Below, in pieces: positions 63,896 to 64,000 of a stretch of 64,000 bases of DNA. Source of the stretch: Streptomyces sp. HUAS ZL42 (GTDB lineage: Bacteria > Actinomycetota > Actinomycetes > Streptomycetales > Streptomycetaceae). The position numbers and the translations under genes are program-made. A model generated the notes under the pieces. The model did not search any database. It saw nothing but the letters and a program-made list of their open reading frames with translations, and was not told the DNA's origin. Position 1 is the first letter of the stretch. The number at the start of each line of letters is the position of its first letter. Where the stretch lies: NCBI RefSeq assembly GCF_040782645.1, contig NZ_CP160403.1, positions 4,092,001-4,156,000 of the forward strand, read 5' to 3'.

Positions 63896-64000
63896 TCAGA
63901 CCTCTTCGACGCTGCTCGGCTCACGCCGGGACAGGTCGATGCCGAGCTCCTCCGCAGCGCGGAAGACGTCCTCGTCGGTGTCACGCATCTCGATGGACAT
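63896..64000 (-). CDS. rpoB: DNA-directed RNA polymerase beta subunit, C-terminal end (gene runs off the window)
   Basis: Only the last 34 codons are present, reading [20 protein letters not shown] and ending REPSSVEEV. This tail is typical of actinobacterial RpoB. Confidence 0.9.
   Translation of the reverse strand: MSIEMRDTDEDVFRAAEELGIDLSRREPSSVEEV

Overview
High-GC actinobacterial chromosome, almost certainly Streptomyces: third-position GC is extreme, GTG starts are common, WXG-type, DUF397/XRE and Streptomyces-type HTH families are present, and the gene order of the S10-spc-alpha, str and rpoBC clusters is the Streptomyces one. The window opens inside rimI and closes inside rpoB. Most housekeeping genes lie on the minus strand.

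Region 1 (1-17.1 kb): rimI-tsaB, tsaE-hydrolase-alr, nnr-acpS-glmS, coaA and a DUF389 membrane protein (both plus), glmM, rpsI-rplM, a GT87-type glycosyltransferase and truA. Together these supply t6A tRNA modification, D-alanine, UDP-GlcNAc precursors, CoA/ACP maturation and pseudouridylation. Small accessory genes include a YkuD-like protein whose catalytic His and Cys are replaced, and a 63-residue protein behind a 10-bp perfect inverted repeat with iron-box-like half-sites.

Region 2 (17.2-34.6 kb): the alpha operon (infA, rpmJ, rpsM, rpsK, rpoA, rplQ), map, adk, secY, and an unbroken spc/S10 series from rplO back to rpsJ. The 3' end of map is followed by a 278/279-bp tandem array that repeats the last 167-168 bp of map three more times.

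Region 3 (35-54.5 kb): an accessory island separating the S10 and str operons. It holds a surface Ig-like/YHYH membrane protein; a five-gene minus-strand WXG-like/lipoprotein operon; an overlapping nucleotidyltransferase-like gene pair; a two-gene RNA-repair operon (RNA ligase + P-loop kinase, then a fusion of DUF504 + EEP nuclease + 2H phosphodiesterase + nucleotidyltransferase); a P-loop/TPR protein; and a DUF397/XRE/ATPase/HTH cluster. Two HTH paralogues 12 kb apart share a promoter-leader cassette: a 16-bp palindrome, a -10 box, a hairpin with compensatory changes, and a second hairpin that sequesters the ribosome-binding site. One paralogue, the ATPase and an adjoining gene are frameshifted.

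Region 4 (54.6-64 kb): tuf, fusA, rpsG, rpsL (str operon, minus strand), then rpoC and the end of rpoB. A 25-nt element (one mismatch) occurs in the leaders of both the S10 and str operons. Perfect hairpins sit between several co-transcribed genes (rpoB/rpoC, fusA/tuf, rplO/secY, rpoA/rplQ, rpsQ/rplN). I see no tRNA, rRNA, CRISPR array, insertion sequence or origin.
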